Shown: positions 1-10,476, counted from the first letter of the stretch. The stretch is DNA of 64,000 bases from Anaerolineales bacterium (GCA_030583925.1 CP129482.1:992001-1056000), one strand, 5' to 3'. Program-made: numbers and translations. Notes: generated from the sequence alone by a model not told the origin.

Positions 1-1386
1 TCCATCGCTTCGGTCTTCGCCGCGCTCTACGTTTGGCGCGAATACAACTTTACGGTTCAACTGAGCGCCATGATCGCGGAGGGGATTTCGGAAGCGCGCG
101 CGCTCGCCATCATCGAACAACGCGTGGATATCGAAGTCCCGGTCTGGTTTTACCTCCTGCCTCTGCTCTGGATGCTCCTGCTGGTGGAACTGTACGAGCC
201 GCATGTGGCAGGCAGTGGACGAAAGACCACGCGCGGCATTGCTATTGCCGCGTTCATCGCGTTAGCCGCCTATTCATTTGTGTTTGTATTTACACAGGAC
301 CCATCGAACTTGCCGCGCGTCGGCGTCGGCGCGTTCCTGCTGTTCGCTTCGCTCCTGACGTTGGGCTGGCGCATGATCTTCATCCGCATCTACAAACGGA
401 CGGGGCAGTTGCGGCGCGTGCTGGTGGTCGGCGCGGGCAAGGCTGGGCAAACTCTCGCCGAATTATACGAATCGCTTAGCGCGCGCTCCTTCAACTTTGT
501 CGGTTTTGTAGACGACGACAAACAAAAAATCAGGAAGACCTATCATGGGCTGAAGGTGCTAGGTTCCAGCGACCGGCTCCTTTCGCTCATTGACGCGCAT
601 CACATTTCGGATATTGTGGTCGCCATCAACGGCGAGATCGCCGGTGCGGCGTTCCAATCCATATTGGACGCGCAGGAAAAAGGCGTCGAAGTGACGCGTA
701 TGCCTATCCTCTACGAAGAGATGACGGGCCGGCTTCCCATCCAGCACCTCGAATCGGATTGGATCATCCGCTCGTTCGTGGACGAATTGCACGTAAGCGG
801 GTTTTATGAACTGACCAAACGCACGCTCGATTTTATCGGCGGTTTGATCGGTATGATCGTGTTCATCGCATTATTCCCGCTCATTTCGTTGGCGATCCTC
901 CTTGATAGCGGACTCCCGATCCTGTACACGCAGACGCGCCTTGGCAAAGGCGGCAGACGCTTCAAGATCTATAAGTTCCGAACGATGAAACAGAATGCCG
1001 AACAAGACGGCGAAGCAAAACTTGCCGAGAAGGACGATCCGCGTGTGACGCGCGTCGGCGACTTTTTACGCAAGACCCGCCTCGATGAATTTCCGCAATT
1101 CTGGAACGTCCTGCGCGGCGACATGAGTCTCGTCGGTCCGCGCGCCGAACGACCTGAACTGGTTGCCTCCTTTCAGAAGCAAGTTCCGTTCTATCGCGCG
1201 CGTTTGTTGGTCAAGCCCGGCATTTCAGGCTGGGCGCAAATTAACTACGGCTATTACGCCAGCGTCAAAGAAATGGCAGTCAAACTCGAATACGATCTGT
1301 ACTACATCAAACATCGCAACCTCCCCATGGACTTTCAAATCATCCTGCGCACCATCGGCACCATGCTCCGCCGCACGGGAAGATAA
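1..1386 (+). CDS. Polyprenyl-phosphate sugar-1-phosphate transferase (5' end outside window)
   Basis: The frame is open from base 1, so the N terminus lies outside the window and the Met codon at 70 is internal. The visible 461 residues have hydrophobic segments at the start, a Rossmann-like middle ([14 protein letters not shown]), another membrane hairpin, and a C-terminal bacterial sugar transferase domain with [26 protein letters not shown] and [11 protein letters not shown]. The family moves a sugar-1-phosphate from a nucleotide sugar onto undecaprenyl phosphate, the first membrane step of exopolysaccharide or O-unit synthesis (WbaP/WcaJ-like architecture). The CapD-like gene that follows on the same strand fits a polysaccharide locus. 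The sugar specificity cannot be read from the sequence. Confidence 0.9.
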   Translation, partial: SIASVFAALYVWREYNFTVQLSAMIAEGISEARALAIIEQRVDIEVPVWFYLLPLLWMLLLVELYEPHVAGSGRKTTRGIAIAAFIALAAYSFVFVFTQDPSNLPRVGVGAFLLFASLLTLGWRMIFIRIYKRTGQLRRVLVVGAGKAGQTLAELYESLSARSFNFVGFVDDDKQKIRKTYHGLKVLGSSDRLLSLIDAHHISDIVVAINGEIAGAAFQSILDAQEKGVEVTRMPILYEEMTGRLPIQHLESDWIIRSFVDELHVSGFYELTKRTLDFIGGLIGMIVFIALFPLISLAILLDSGLPILYTQTRLGKGGRRFKIYKFRTMKQNAEQDGEAKLAEKDDPRVTRVGDFLRKTRLDEFPQFWNVLRGDMSLVGPRAERPELVASFQKQVPFYRARLLVKPGISGWAQINYGYYASVKEMAVKLEYDLYYIKHRNLPMDFQIILRTIGTMLRRTGR

Positions 1387-1483
1387 CTCCTAAGTCTCCA
1401 GTCTCTAATCTCCAATTCTCTGATTCTCCTCCTTCTCTCATTACCTCCTCCAAATTACCAATTACCAATTACCAATTACTTTT
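1387..1483. repeat. Simple repeat-filled spacer (CTCCAGTCTC / CCAATTACC type)
   Basis: The spacer is built from near-repeats of tctccagtctctaatctcc and a run of three to four ccaatta units ending just before the next ATG. Closely similar wording recurs inside the second FemAB gene near 5125-5180. No Shine-Dalgarno sequence is visible before the downstream start. Confidence 0.7.
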
Positions 1484-3373
1484 ATGCGCCCCCGCTCCCA
1501 CATCCGCAACCGCTTCGTCCTCATCGGCGACATTGCCCTCACGATCGTTTCCGTGCTGGGAAGTTTTGCCTTGCGGCTGAATGTGGAGGAACTGCCGTTT
1601 TATTTCCCCGCCGTTGTGTTGATGTGCGCGGTCGCGCTTGCGATCAAAATCCCCACGTATTTTTTCTTCGGTTTATATCGTCGCCTGTGGATCTACGCCA
1701 GCACAGGCGAATTGCGTTTGATAACGGTCGCGGTCACGTCCGCGTCCGTCCTTGTTTCTGGCGTGATGCTTCTGCTCATCAGCGCGGGACGAGTCGTGCC
1801 TGGAATGCCGCGCTCCGCTTTGGGTATTGACTGGCTTCTCTCGCTCGTCCTCATCGGCGGCTCGCGCTTCGCCTTACGGATTCTCGCCGAGCAGACCATG
1901 TCTGCGCGCACGGATGGCAAAGCCAAGCGCGCCCTCATCATCGGCGCAGGCGACGCGGGCGCACTCGTCGTGCGTGAATTGCAAAAGTCGTTGCAATTGA
2001 ATCTGATTCCCGTTGGCTTTCTCGACGACGACCCCGCCAAGCAAAAACATTCCATCCACGGTGTGACGGTGATCGGCACAGTCGCCGACCTCTCCTCCGC
2101 AATTGACTTGCACAAAATTGACGAAGTCATTATCGCCATTCCCTCCGCGCCTGGTCAACTCGTGCGGACGATTAACGATGTTTGTCGAGTCAAAGGGACT
2201 GTCTCGCGCACCATGCCAGGCATCTACGAACTCATCGGCGGCAAGGTCAGCGTCAACCGCTTGCGTGAAGTGGATATCACCGACCTCCTCCGCCGTGAAC
2301 CCGTCCGCGTGAACGATGAAGCCGTCGGCGCGGCGCTTGAAGGCAAGCGCGTACTTGTCACAGGCGCGGGCGGTTCGATCGGGCGTGAACTCTGTCGCCA
2401 AATTGCGCGGCGCAATCCGAGTGAACTCGTTTTGCTCGGACACGGCGAGAACAGCATCTTTGAAATTCTCCTCGAACTGAATCAAGATTATCCCAATCTC
2501 ACGTTATCGCCCGTCATTGCAGATGTCCGCAACGCAGAGCGCCTCGATCAAATTTTCAAACAACATCAACCGCAAGTTGTCTTTCACGCGGCGGCGCACA
2601 AACATGTCCCGTTGATGGAAGTCAACATCGTCGAAGCCGTCACGAACAACGTCATCGGCACGCGCAACGTCGTCCAAGCCGCGCTCAGCCAAAACGTCGA
2701 ACGATTCGTCCTCATCTCCACCGACAAAGCCGTCCGCCCGTCGTCCATCTACGGCGCGACCAAGCGTCTTGCCGAAATGATCGTCATCAACGCTTCACGA
2801 TCAACGCCTCACGCGTACTCGGTCGTTCGCTTCGGCAACGTGCTCGGCAGTCGCGGCTCCATCATTCCGATTTTCAAAAATCAAATCGCAAGCGGCGGTC
2901 CCGTCACCATCACGCATCCCGACATGTTTCGTTTTTTCATGACCATCCCCGAAGCGGTTTATCTCGTGCTTCAAGCCGCGTCGATGGAATCGGGCGGCGA
3001 AACTTTTGTGCTCAACATGGGCGAGCCTGTCCGCATCCTCGACCTCGCCGAAGATCTGATTCGACTCTCTGGACTCGAACCGCATCGCGACATCGAAATT
3101 TCGTACACGGGCATTCGTGCGGGAGAAAAATTAACGGAAGAACTTTGGGATGAAGGCACGCCTCTCGCGCCGACTCGCCACCCCGACATCTTCCGCCTGG
3201 ACGCAGGCGCTTCATCCTCCGATTTGAATTTGCCTCAAGCCATCGACTCTCTCTCCCGCCTCAGCCGCGCCAACGACACCGACGCCATCATTAAGCTTTT
3301 GGATGAACTGATTCCAAACTCTTCGATGTCGCAAGTCAAAAGCCAAAAATCCCTCCTGACCTTCGACCTGTGA
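1484..3373 (+). CDS. CapD/PglF-like NDP-sugar dehydratase/epimerase, membrane-anchored
   Basis: A 629-residue protein. Four or so membrane segments occupy the first 130 residues, followed by a Rossmann CoA-binding-like domain (LIIGAGDAGALVVREL) and an extended SDR domain with the NAD motif GAGGSIGREL near residue 293. The active-site segment STDKAVRPSSIYGATKRLAE keeps Tyr423 and Lys427. WbpM-type long dehydratases are known to carry Met at the Tyr position, so this copy has the ordinary SDR triad. The family makes 4-keto-6-deoxy or epimerised UDP-sugars for surface glycans. It follows the sugar transferase, which supports that role; substrate is not determined. Confidence 0.88.
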   Translation: MRPRSHIRNRFVLIGDIALTIVSVLGSFALRLNVEELPFYFPAVVLMCAVALAIKIPTYFFFGLYRRLWIYASTGELRLITVAVTSASVLVSGVMLLLISAGRVVPGMPRSALGIDWLLSLVLIGGSRFALRILAEQTMSARTDGKAKRALIIGAGDAGALVVRELQKSLQLNLIPVGFLDDDPAKQKHSIHGVTVIGTVADLSSAIDLHKIDEVIIAIPSAPGQLVRTINDVCRVKGTVSRTMPGIYELIGGKVSVNRLREVDITDLLRREPVRVNDEAVGAALEGKRVLVTGAGGSIGRELCRQIARRNPSELVLLGHGENSIFEILLELNQDYPNLTLSPVIADVRNAERLDQIFKQHQPQVVFHAAAHKHVPLMEVNIVEAVTNNVIGTRNVVQAALSQNVERFVLISTDKAVRPSSIYGATKRLAEMIVINASRSTPHAYSVVRFGNVLGSRGSIIPIFKNQIASGGPVTITHPDMFRFFMTIPEAVYLVLQAASMESGGETFVLNMGEPVRILDLAEDLIRLSGLEPHRDIEISYTGIRAGEKLTEELWDEGTPLAPTRHPDIFRLDAGASSSDLNLPQAIDSLSRLSRANDTDAIIKLLDELIPNSSMSQVKSQKSLLTFDL

Positions 3374-3419
3374 CCTTCGACCTGTGACCTTCAACCTGCA
3401 ACCTTTAACCTCCAACCCA
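3360..3419. repeat. Tandem ACCTTCGACCTGTG-type simple repeat between genes
   Basis: Units of the type gaccttcgacctgt, accttcaacctgca and acctttaacctcca follow one another from the end of the capD-like gene to the next ATG. The same wording recurs in part inside the first FemAB gene near 3720-3760. Confidence 0.65.
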
Positions 3420-4385
3420 ATGATCGTTTCCCTCGCCGACTGGAATCAATTCCTCAACGGACATCCCAACGCCCACCTCTTGCAAACAGGGGAGTGGGGC
3501 GAGTTGAAGTCTGCGTTTGGATGGAAGCCCGTAAGAGTGATTAGTGAAAATGTTGGCGTGCAAATTTTATTTCGCAAACTTCCGCTTGGTTTTACGATTG
3601 GTTATATACCTAAAGCCAATCTCGCAGAATCATTGTGGCGAGAAATCGATTCCGTTTGTAAACAACACCGAGCAATCTTCCTGAAAGTTGAGCCCGATCT
3701 CTGGAATGATCAAAAACGTGAGACTTGGAACCTGAAACTTGAAACCTCTCCTCACAACATCCAACCCCCTCGCACCATCATCGTTGATCTAACCAGCGAC
3801 GAAGAAACCATCCTTGCTCGCATGAAACAGAAGACCCGCTACAACATCCGCCTTGCCGAAAAAAAAGGCGTGACCGTCCGCGCGTGGGACGATATCGAAT
3901 CCTTCCACAAAATGATGCTCGTCACTGGCGGGCGCGACGGGTTCGGTGTCCACTCGTTGGAATATTATCGCCGTGCCTACGAGTTATTCCACCCGAAAGG
4001 GATGTGTGAAATCCTAGTTGCAGAATACGAAGGCAAACCTCTCGCCGCGTTGTTTGTTGCACGCAATGGCAATCGAGCCTACTACCTCTACGGCGCCTCC
4101 ACCGACGAAGAACGCAACCGAATGCCGACCTACCTCCTGCAATGGGAAGCGATGAAATGGGCAAAGTCACGCGGCTGTGACGAATACGACCTCTGGGGAG
4201 TCCCCGACGAAGACGAAGCGACGCTCGAATCCAATTTCGAGTCGCGGCACGATGGCTTGTGGGGCGTTTACCGCTTCAAGCGCGGCTTCGGCGGCGAACT
4301 CAAACGCGCCGCTCAAGCGCTGGATCGAGTGTACAATCCGCTATTGTATTGGGCATATTTGAAATTCATGAAGAACAGAGATTAG
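3420..4385 (+). CDS. FemAB family aminoacyltransferase, copy 1
   Basis: About 321 residues of the FemAB/peptidoglycan bridge-forming family: N-terminal HLLQTGEWGELKSAFGW, a central MKQKTRYNIRLAEKKGV segment, and a C-terminal GNAT-like half with MPTYLLQWEAMKWAKSRGC and YDLWGVP. Such enzymes transfer amino acids from aminoacyl-tRNA to lipid II. I chose the ATG at 3420 because the in-frame GTG at 3384 would translate spacer repeats. No clear Shine-Dalgarno precedes it. A stretch around 3720-3765 (encoding ETWNLKLETSP) resembles the upstream spacer repeat, suggesting a repeat-derived insertion. The next gene is its paralogue. Confidence 0.85.
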   Translation: MIVSLADWNQFLNGHPNAHLLQTGEWGELKSAFGWKPVRVISENVGVQILFRKLPLGFTIGYIPKANLAESLWREIDSVCKQHRAIFLKVEPDLWNDQKRETWNLKLETSPHNIQPPRTIIVDLTSDEETILARMKQKTRYNIRLAEKKGVTVRAWDDIESFHKMMLVTGGRDGFGVHSLEYYRRAYELFHPKGMCEILVAEYEGKPLAALFVARNGNRAYYLYGASTDEERNRMPTYLLQWEAMKWAKSRGCDEYDLWGVPDEDEATLESNFESRHDGLWGVYRFKRGFGGELKRAAQALDRVYNPLLYWAYLKFMKNRD

Positions 4386-4388
4386 AGA

Positions 4389-5588
4389 GTGGAAAGTAAT
4401 TATTGGAATTCGATCATCGCCAATCTTCCCAACCCACACTTTCTCCAAACTTACGAATGGGGACAGGTGAAGTCGAAGTATGGGTGGGAGCCGTTGTACG
4501 CGGTGTGGAATTCGGATGGAAAGTGGAAAGTGGAAAAAGATCCCAACCTACTTTCCACTTTCCACTCGCCAGTTGCCGCCGCGCTCATCCTCAAACGCCA
4601 AATCCTCCGCAATGGATTTGCCGCGCGACTCTCGATCCTTTATTCCCCAAAGGGACCTCTCCTCGATTGGACGAACGAATCCCTGCGAAACCGCGTGCTC
4701 GACGATTTGCAATCCTTTGCGAAGAAACAGGGCGCGATCTTCCTCAAATGCGATCCTGATGTGGTGTCGGGAAGGGGAGTGCCAAAAAGCGAAGGAGATG
4801 TCGAAGAGAAAGGTGGATTAGCCATAACGTCTGAGTTGAAGCGGAGGGGATGGGAATATTCGTCAGATCAGATTCAGTTTAGGAATACCGTCGTCGTTGA
4901 TTTGAATCCAAGTGAAGATGAAATCCTGATGCGGATGAAACAGAAGACGCGCTACAACATCCGTCTCGCCGAAAAGAAAGGCGTCTCCGTGCGCGTAGGC
5001 AAACGGGGAGATTTGGGGATGCTTTACAAGATGTACGCGGAAACATCCATGCGCGATGGCTTTGTGATTCGTGACGAAGAGTATTACAAAACCGTCTGGC
5101 AACTGTTTATGTCGAACGCGCAATCTCCAGTCTCCAGTCTCCAATTCTCTAATTCTCAAATTACCAATTACCAATTACCTTTCGCCGAACCTTTAATTGC
5201 GGAGGTCAACACAGACCCCGTCGCCGCGATCTTCGTCTTCTATTTCGCTGGTCGCGCGTATTATGTCTATGGAATGTCGCGGGATGCGCATCGTGAAAAG
5301 ATGCCGACCTATCTGTTGCAATGGGAAGCGATCAAGCGCGCCAAAGCGCGTGGATGTACCACCTACGATCTATGGGGCGCGCCCGAAGTCTTCGACGAAT
5401 CGGATTCGATGTGGGGCGTCTATCGTTTCAAGGAAGGGCTGGGCGGGCAAGTCGTCCGCACGCTCGGCGCGTGGGATTATGCTCCCAGCCCGTGGTGGTA
5501 CAAAATGTATTCCGACATCGTGCCGCGTGTGTTAGACGTGATGCGCGCGCGGGGAAGATCGAAGACGAAGCAAAGTTTAGGGGCATAA
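4389..5588 (+). CDS. FemAB family aminoacyltransferase, copy 2
   Basis: A 399-residue paralogue of the preceding gene, three bases downstream, starting at GTG 4389. Shared blocks include HFLQTYEWGQVKSKYGW, the identical MKQKTRYNIRLAEKKGV, and MPTYLLQWEAIKRAKARGC. It is longer than copy 1 mainly because of two extra segments made of intergenic-like repeats: about 4505-4570 (GKWKVEKDPNLLSTFHS) and about 5118-5180 (AQSPVSSLQFSNSQITNYQL). Two tandem FemAB proteins fit sequential addition of residues to a peptidoglycan cross-bridge, as known for MurM/MurN or FemA/FemB pairs; the amino acids used are unknown. Confidence 0.85.
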   Translation: MESNYWNSIIANLPNPHFLQTYEWGQVKSKYGWEPLYAVWNSDGKWKVEKDPNLLSTFHSPVAAALILKRQILRNGFAARLSILYSPKGPLLDWTNESLRNRVLDDLQSFAKKQGAIFLKCDPDVVSGRGVPKSEGDVEEKGGLAITSELKRRGWEYSSDQIQFRNTVVVDLNPSEDEILMRMKQKTRYNIRLAEKKGVSVRVGKRGDLGMLYKMYAETSMRDGFVIRDEEYYKTVWQLFMSNAQSPVSSLQFSNSQITNYQLPFAEPLIAEVNTDPVAAIFVFYFAGRAYYVYGMSRDAHREKMPTYLLQWEAIKRAKARGCTTYDLWGAPEVFDESDSMWGVYRFKEGLGGQVVRTLGAWDYAPSPWWYKMYSDIVPRVLDVMRARGRSKTKQSLGA

Positions 5589-5593
5589 GATCG

Positions 5594-5637
5594 TGTACTG
5601 CGTATTTCGTATTACGTTGTACGCAATACGCAGTAGC
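5594..5637. repeat. Imperfect inverted repeat, TACTGCGTA arms
   Basis: The arm tactgcgta at 5596-5604 is matched by tacgcagta at 5627-5635, with gtacgcaatacgcagta as the right half. A related run acgcaatacgcagta occurs before typA near 41735-41755. It sits between the second FemAB gene and the PLP enzyme. Confidence 0.6.
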
Positions 5638-5657
5638 CCCCAAAGGACATTATCGTA

Positions 5658-6620
5658 ATGAACATCCCCCGCCTCCATTTCGCTCACCTCCCAACTCCCA
5701 TCGAAGACATCCCGCGTCTTTCTGCTCATTTGGGCGGACCGCGCCTCCTCGTCAAGCGCGATGACCAGACTGGACTCGCCTTCGGCGGTAACAAGACTCG
5801 CAAATTGGAATTTCTCGTTGCCGAGGCACAAGCGCAAGGCGCGCGGACCTTGATCTCAGGCGGCGCGTTGCAGTCGAATCATTGTCGTCAAACCGCCGCA
5901 GCCGCGGCGAGATTTGGATTGGATTGCATCCTCGTGCTGAATGGCGAGATGCCAGATAAACCCTCTGCAAATTTATTGATCGATCAATTATTCGGCGCGG
6001 AGATTATCACAATCCCAGACCGTAACGAGCGAGATCGCGTGTTGCAGGAAACGTTCGATAAAGCAGTTGCGGATGGACGCAAACCATATCTCGTCCCATA
6101 TGGCGGATCGAGTCCCACAGGCGCGCTGGGATACGCGTTTGCCGTGGAGGAGTTGATGGGGCAGAAGATCGACGCGGATTGGATCGTCTTTGGCACATCC
6201 TCAGGCGGGACGCACGCGGGGCTGGTATTGGGTCAACGCGTGTTTGGATTCAAGGGCAAGGCGCTGGGAATCAGCATTGACGAATCGGAGGAGTGGTTGA
6301 AGAGTCGCGTGTCCACACTTGCGTCGGAGGCGAGCGAAAAGCTGGGGGAGCGGATTCGGTTCACTCCCGCCGACGTAGTCGCGAATGCCGACTACTGCGC
6401 GGCAGGCTACGGGGTCCTGACAGACGCGGAGCGCGAAGCGGTCAAATTGTTTGCGAAATACGAAGGTCTCCTGCTTGATCCCGTCTACACGGGACGCGCC
6501 GCGGCGGGGATGATCGATCTGATCCGCAAGGGATTTTTCAAAAAAGATGAAACGATTCTGTTCTGGCACACGGGCGGACAGCCCGCGTTGTTCGCGGAGA
6601 AGTATGCGAACAGGATTTGA
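5658..6620 (+). CDS. D-cysteine desulfhydrase / ACC deaminase family PLP enzyme
   Basis: A 320-residue fold-type II PLP enzyme. The lysine region KRDDQTGLAFGGNKTRKLEFL holds the PLP lysine in GGNKTRK, followed by GALQSNHCRQTAAAAA and the phosphate-binding glycine loop FGTSSGGTHAGL. The length fits the D-cysteine desulfhydrase/1-aminocyclopropane-1-carboxylate deaminase group. D-cysteine desulfhydrase makes pyruvate, ammonia and sulfide; ACC deaminase makes 2-oxobutyrate and ammonia. The two cannot be told apart here with certainty, and D-cysteine or a broad D-amino acid activity is the more likely bacterial role. AAAGGA lies before the ATG. Confidence 0.85.
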   Translation: MNIPRLHFAHLPTPIEDIPRLSAHLGGPRLLVKRDDQTGLAFGGNKTRKLEFLVAEAQAQGARTLISGGALQSNHCRQTAAAAARFGLDCILVLNGEMPDKPSANLLIDQLFGAEIITIPDRNERDRVLQETFDKAVADGRKPYLVPYGGSSPTGALGYAFAVEELMGQKIDADWIVFGTSSGGTHAGLVLGQRVFGFKGKALGISIDESEEWLKSRVSTLASEASEKLGERIRFTPADVVANADYCAAGYGVLTDAEREAVKLFAKYEGLLLDPVYTGRAAAGMIDLIRKGFFKKDETILFWHTGGQPALFAEKYANRI

Positions 6621-6660
6621 CCGCGGCTGCGATTTCAACCGCTTTTGAAGATACTAACCG

Positions 6661-7506
6661 CTACGCGTGAACTTTCGATTCCGCGATTTGACTTGCGTAC
6701 GTGGCGCTGATCTGAATCACCCAGTCGTCAATATCGGTGTCGGGTAAGATGGCGTCGGGGTTATATAAAATTTTCTCTTTGCGGTCTGCCATGCTTTCTA
6801 TGCCGCGACCGATGATGTTCTTTTGGAACATTTCGTCGTACGCAACCAGCACGGGGATGACTACCGCCTTCTCTTTTTTCTCCAAGACGGCATTGATCGC
6901 TTTGACCGTCTCTTCGGGGTTGTAGTGCACTAGATGTCCGCACCATCCGTACGTGTGCTCGCTGATCCCGATATTTTCTTTTACGTGATCGGCTACTTTG
7001 TTGAAAAGCTCTTTCCATTCTGTATCGTACGCTTGATCGCCGTAGCCGATCAAGACGAGCCCTTCTTTTTCAGGTTGCTTGGAAAGTTCGCGGCTCCGTC
7101 TTAATACATTTTTGGGCAGGACGTTTGAAAAATCGAGCAGGGGAGTGATGTGCGTTTTAGCTTGCGCTTTGTAACATTCGATCTTTTCCTCGGCGAGACT
7201 CGCTACCAATTGCGGGTCTTCTTTTTGCCCGATGATGGTTGGAATGTCGTCGAATGAGTGAGAACTGATGGTCAGGAAGATCGGCACAATGATGATATTG
7301 CTGAAACCTTCGTTATCGAACGCTTTCATCTGCGTGGCGATGGACGGCTCGGTATATTCCATGTGGGCAGTCTTGACGCCTTCGATGGTTCCGCTGGCAA
7401 GAATGGAGTCGCGCACTCGCGCCTCGAGATCCAACAAGGCTTGTCTCCAGGTCGCCGAATGTGAGCCGTGATTTACGAGTAGTACGCCGATTTTCTGATG
7501 GGTCAT
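6661..7506 (-). CDS. CbiX/SirB-like sirohydrochlorin chelatase family protein
   Basis: A 281-residue protein starting MTHQKIGVLLVNHGSHSATW. The NHGSH motif and a second half with YGDQAYDTEWKELF and YGWCGHLVHYN are typical of the CbiX/CbiK chelatase fold, which inserts cobalt or iron into sirohydrochlorin or related tetrapyrroles. No other cobalamin or siroheme gene is nearby, so the metal and pathway are open. AGGAG lies far from this ATG and close to an out-of-frame ATG (start at 7522); the reading frame chosen is the one carrying the family motifs. Confidence 0.7.
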   Translation of the reverse strand: MTHQKIGVLLVNHGSHSATWRQALLDLEARVRDSILASGTIEGVKTAHMEYTEPSIATQMKAFDNEGFSNIIIVPIFLTISSHSFDDIPTIIGQKEDPQLVASLAEEKIECYKAQAKTHITPLLDFSNVLPKNVLRRSRELSKQPEKEGLVLIGYGDQAYDTEWKELFNKVADHVKENIGISEHTYGWCGHLVHYNPEETVKAINAVLEKKEKAVVIPVLVAYDEMFQKNIIGRGIESMADRKEKILYNPDAILPDTDIDDWVIQISATYASQIAESKVHA

Positions 7507-7598
7507 AATGGTTTGCTTTCATCTCCTTTGAAATTATTGACGCCGTGTGTGACGGTCGATCGCGCCAATTCTACCCTATGCTAGCCACGAATACTTTG

Positions 7599-7642
7599 CA
7601 AGAAACAAGCCGACCAGAGAATACTGATCGGCTTGTTTCTTG
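7599..7642 (-). terminator. Intrinsic terminator after rnk
   Basis: Long inverted repeat: caagaaacaagccga on the left and tcggcttgtttcttg on the right, loop around gaatact. It lies just downstream of rnk on the minus strand and would separate eno-rnk from the chelatase gene. The T-rich outer stem makes it usable in both directions. Confidence 0.85.
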
Positions 7643-7661
7643 TTCCCGTTATTTTGGGAAT

Positions 7662-8078
7662 CTAAAGTTCAAAGTTGCCCGAAGCCTCGGGTTGGTAAAT
7701 TATTTTCTTGACCAGTAAACGTCTTTTCCCTGCAGGGACTTCCCATTCAAAGATATCCCCGACCTTGTAGCCAAGCATGCCAGTCCCGATCGGCGCCAGC
7801 ACGGATAATTTTCCCTGCTTGAGGTCGGCGTCTTCGGGAAAGACCAGCGTGTATGCTTCTTCCTCTTTTGTCTCTGTATCCTCGAGCGAGACCGTCGAGT
7901 TCATGGTAATCACGTCGCTAGGAATGTCGTGCGGAGACACAACCTTGGCGCGGGAAATCTCTTCTTGGAGTTTCTCCAGATATTCGCTTTTGCGATAATC
8001 GGTAGATTTCGCTTCAACAAGAAGTTTTTTCAAGCGTTCGAGATCGTGTTCGGTGATGTAGATCGGTTTATTTTCCAT
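7662..8078 (-). CDS. rnk: Rnk/GreA-C domain protein (regulator of nucleoside diphosphate kinase family)
   Basis: A 138-residue protein with a short N-terminal helical part (TEHDLERLKKLL) and a GreA/GreB C-terminal domain. The strings DVITMNSTVSL, LSVLAPIGTGMLGYKVGD and the end IYQPEASG match the Rnk pattern (VVTMNSRV, LSVMAPVGAALLGLRVGD, YQPEAAG in E. coli as I recall it). Rnk binds RNA polymerase near the secondary channel but lacks the long Gre coiled coil; in E. coli it raises NDP kinase levels. The start at 8078 is chosen because the longer frame to 8129 would overlap eno. It lies 20 bases after eno and is probably co-transcribed. Confidence 0.85.
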   Translation of the reverse strand: MENKPIYITEHDLERLKKLLVEAKSTDYRKSEYLEKLQEEISRAKVVSPHDIPSDVITMNSTVSLEDTETKEEEAYTLVFPEDADLKQGKLSVLAPIGTGMLGYKVGDIFEWEVPAGKRRLLVKKIIYQPEASGNFEL

Positions 8079-8098
8079 GACTTGTCCTCGCTTTCCAT

Positions 8099-9484
<1,386 letters not shown>

Positions 9485-9605
9485 TCAGCGGGTGTTTTCT
9501 CGCAGGCGTCGTTGCCGCAAATAGGAAGAAGGTAGGGGAGATCGGTTTGGGAACATTTACGCATGGATGAACATCTACTCAGTACACAAAAGAATGGAGC
9601 TTACA

Positions 9606-10355
9606 ATGAAACACAGAAAATTTATTCACCTTTTTGTCCTTGTGGCAGTTTTGCTGGCTGCCTTTGCATCCACCAGTTCCGCGTTCGCGGCATGGTGTGG
9701 GTCAAGCGTCACCGTCGTGCAAGGAGATACCCTCCGCAAGATCGCCGAGCGCTGTGGGACGACCGTCTCTGCGCTACAGCGCGCCAATCCGCAGATCGGT
9801 TCGGGAAATTTGATCTACCCGGGTCAAGTTTTGCAACTGCCCGGCACGATTCTCGGCAGTGACGGCGGCTACTTTATCTACATCGTGGCGCGCGGCGATA
9901 CCTTGAAAGGTTTGGCAACCCGCTTCGGCACGACGATAGACGCTCTGCTCCGCGACAATCCCGAGATCACGAACGTCAATGTGATCTATGAAGGGCAGTG
10001 GGTCAAAGTGACTGTTGCGCCAACCACGCCATCGCCCTCCACTCCTCCTCCTTCTAGCGGACAAGTGTATTATGTCCAACGCGGCGATACGCTCCGCAAC
10101 ATTGCTTCTCGCTGGAGTACCACCGTTGAGGAGATTCTCAAAGTCAACCCGCAGATCACGAACCCCAATTTGATCTATGTTGGGCAAGCGATCAACATTC
10201 CGCTCGGCGCTTCTTCCTACATCGTACAAAAAGGAGACACGCTTCGCATCATCGCAGGGAAGTTTGGTACAACGGTGGACGCCTTACTCGCCCTCAATCC
10301 GAACATCAAGAACGCCAACCTGATCTACGTTGGACAGGTGATTAACGTGAGATAG
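9606..10355 (+). CDS. Secreted protein with four LysM domains
   Basis: About 249 residues. A signal peptide (MKHRKFIHLFVLVAVLLAAFASTSSAFA) is followed by four LysM repeats, each with a (V/Q)xGDTLRxIA opening and an NPxI...NLIYxGQ ending; the third is preceded by a Thr/Pro/Ser-rich linker. LysM domains bind N-acetylglucosamine polymers such as peptidoglycan. There is no catalytic domain, so it may be a wall-bound structural protein. ATG 9606 is preferred to in-frame starts at 9567 and 9594 because GGAG lies shortly upstream. A terminator follows, so it is probably monocistronic. Confidence 0.9.
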   Translation: MKHRKFIHLFVLVAVLLAAFASTSSAFAAWCGSSVTVVQGDTLRKIAERCGTTVSALQRANPQIGSGNLIYPGQVLQLPGTILGSDGGYFIYIVARGDTLKGLATRFGTTIDALLRDNPEITNVNVIYEGQWVKVTVAPTTPSPSTPPPSSGQVYYVQRGDTLRNIASRWSTTVEEILKVNPQITNPNLIYVGQAINIPLGASSYIVQKGDTLRIIAGKFGTTVDALLALNPNIKNANLIYVGQVINVR

Positions 10356-10375
10356 AAACATAGTTTTTGAAAATA

Positions 10376-10416
10376 AACAACAAAGGCGCATGATCAAGTG
10401 CGCCTTTGTTGTTTTA
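10376..10416 (+). terminator. Intrinsic terminator after LysM gene
   Basis: The arms aacaacaaaggcgca and tgcgcctttgttgtt enclose an 8-base loop and end in TTTT. It lies 20 bases after the LysM stop codon. Confidence 0.9.
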
Positions 10417-10448
10417 TGTCTGTAACCTTTTCGTAGCAGAAAGCCGCT

Positions 10449-10476
10449 TGCCTGATGATTGTTTTAATTTATAATC
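10449..10476 (+). promoter_or_regulatory. Sigma70-type promoter for the S33 peptidase gene
   Basis: TTGCCT at 10449-10454 and TATAAT at 10471-10476 are separated by 16 bases. A 5' leader of about 40 bases with TTGGAGG precedes the ATG at 10522. Confidence 0.65.

Noticed and set aside
1450..1480. Possible CRISPR-like array (ccaattaccaattaccaatta)
   Set aside because: The units are only about 7 bases and contiguous, without unique spacers, and no cas gene is in the window.
7313..7522. Short frame starting MKANHYDP with a better-placed AGGAG than the chelatase ATG
   Set aside because: It overlaps the chelatase gene in another frame, ends after 69 residues and has no family features. The AGGAG probably serves the chelatase gene at a long distance.
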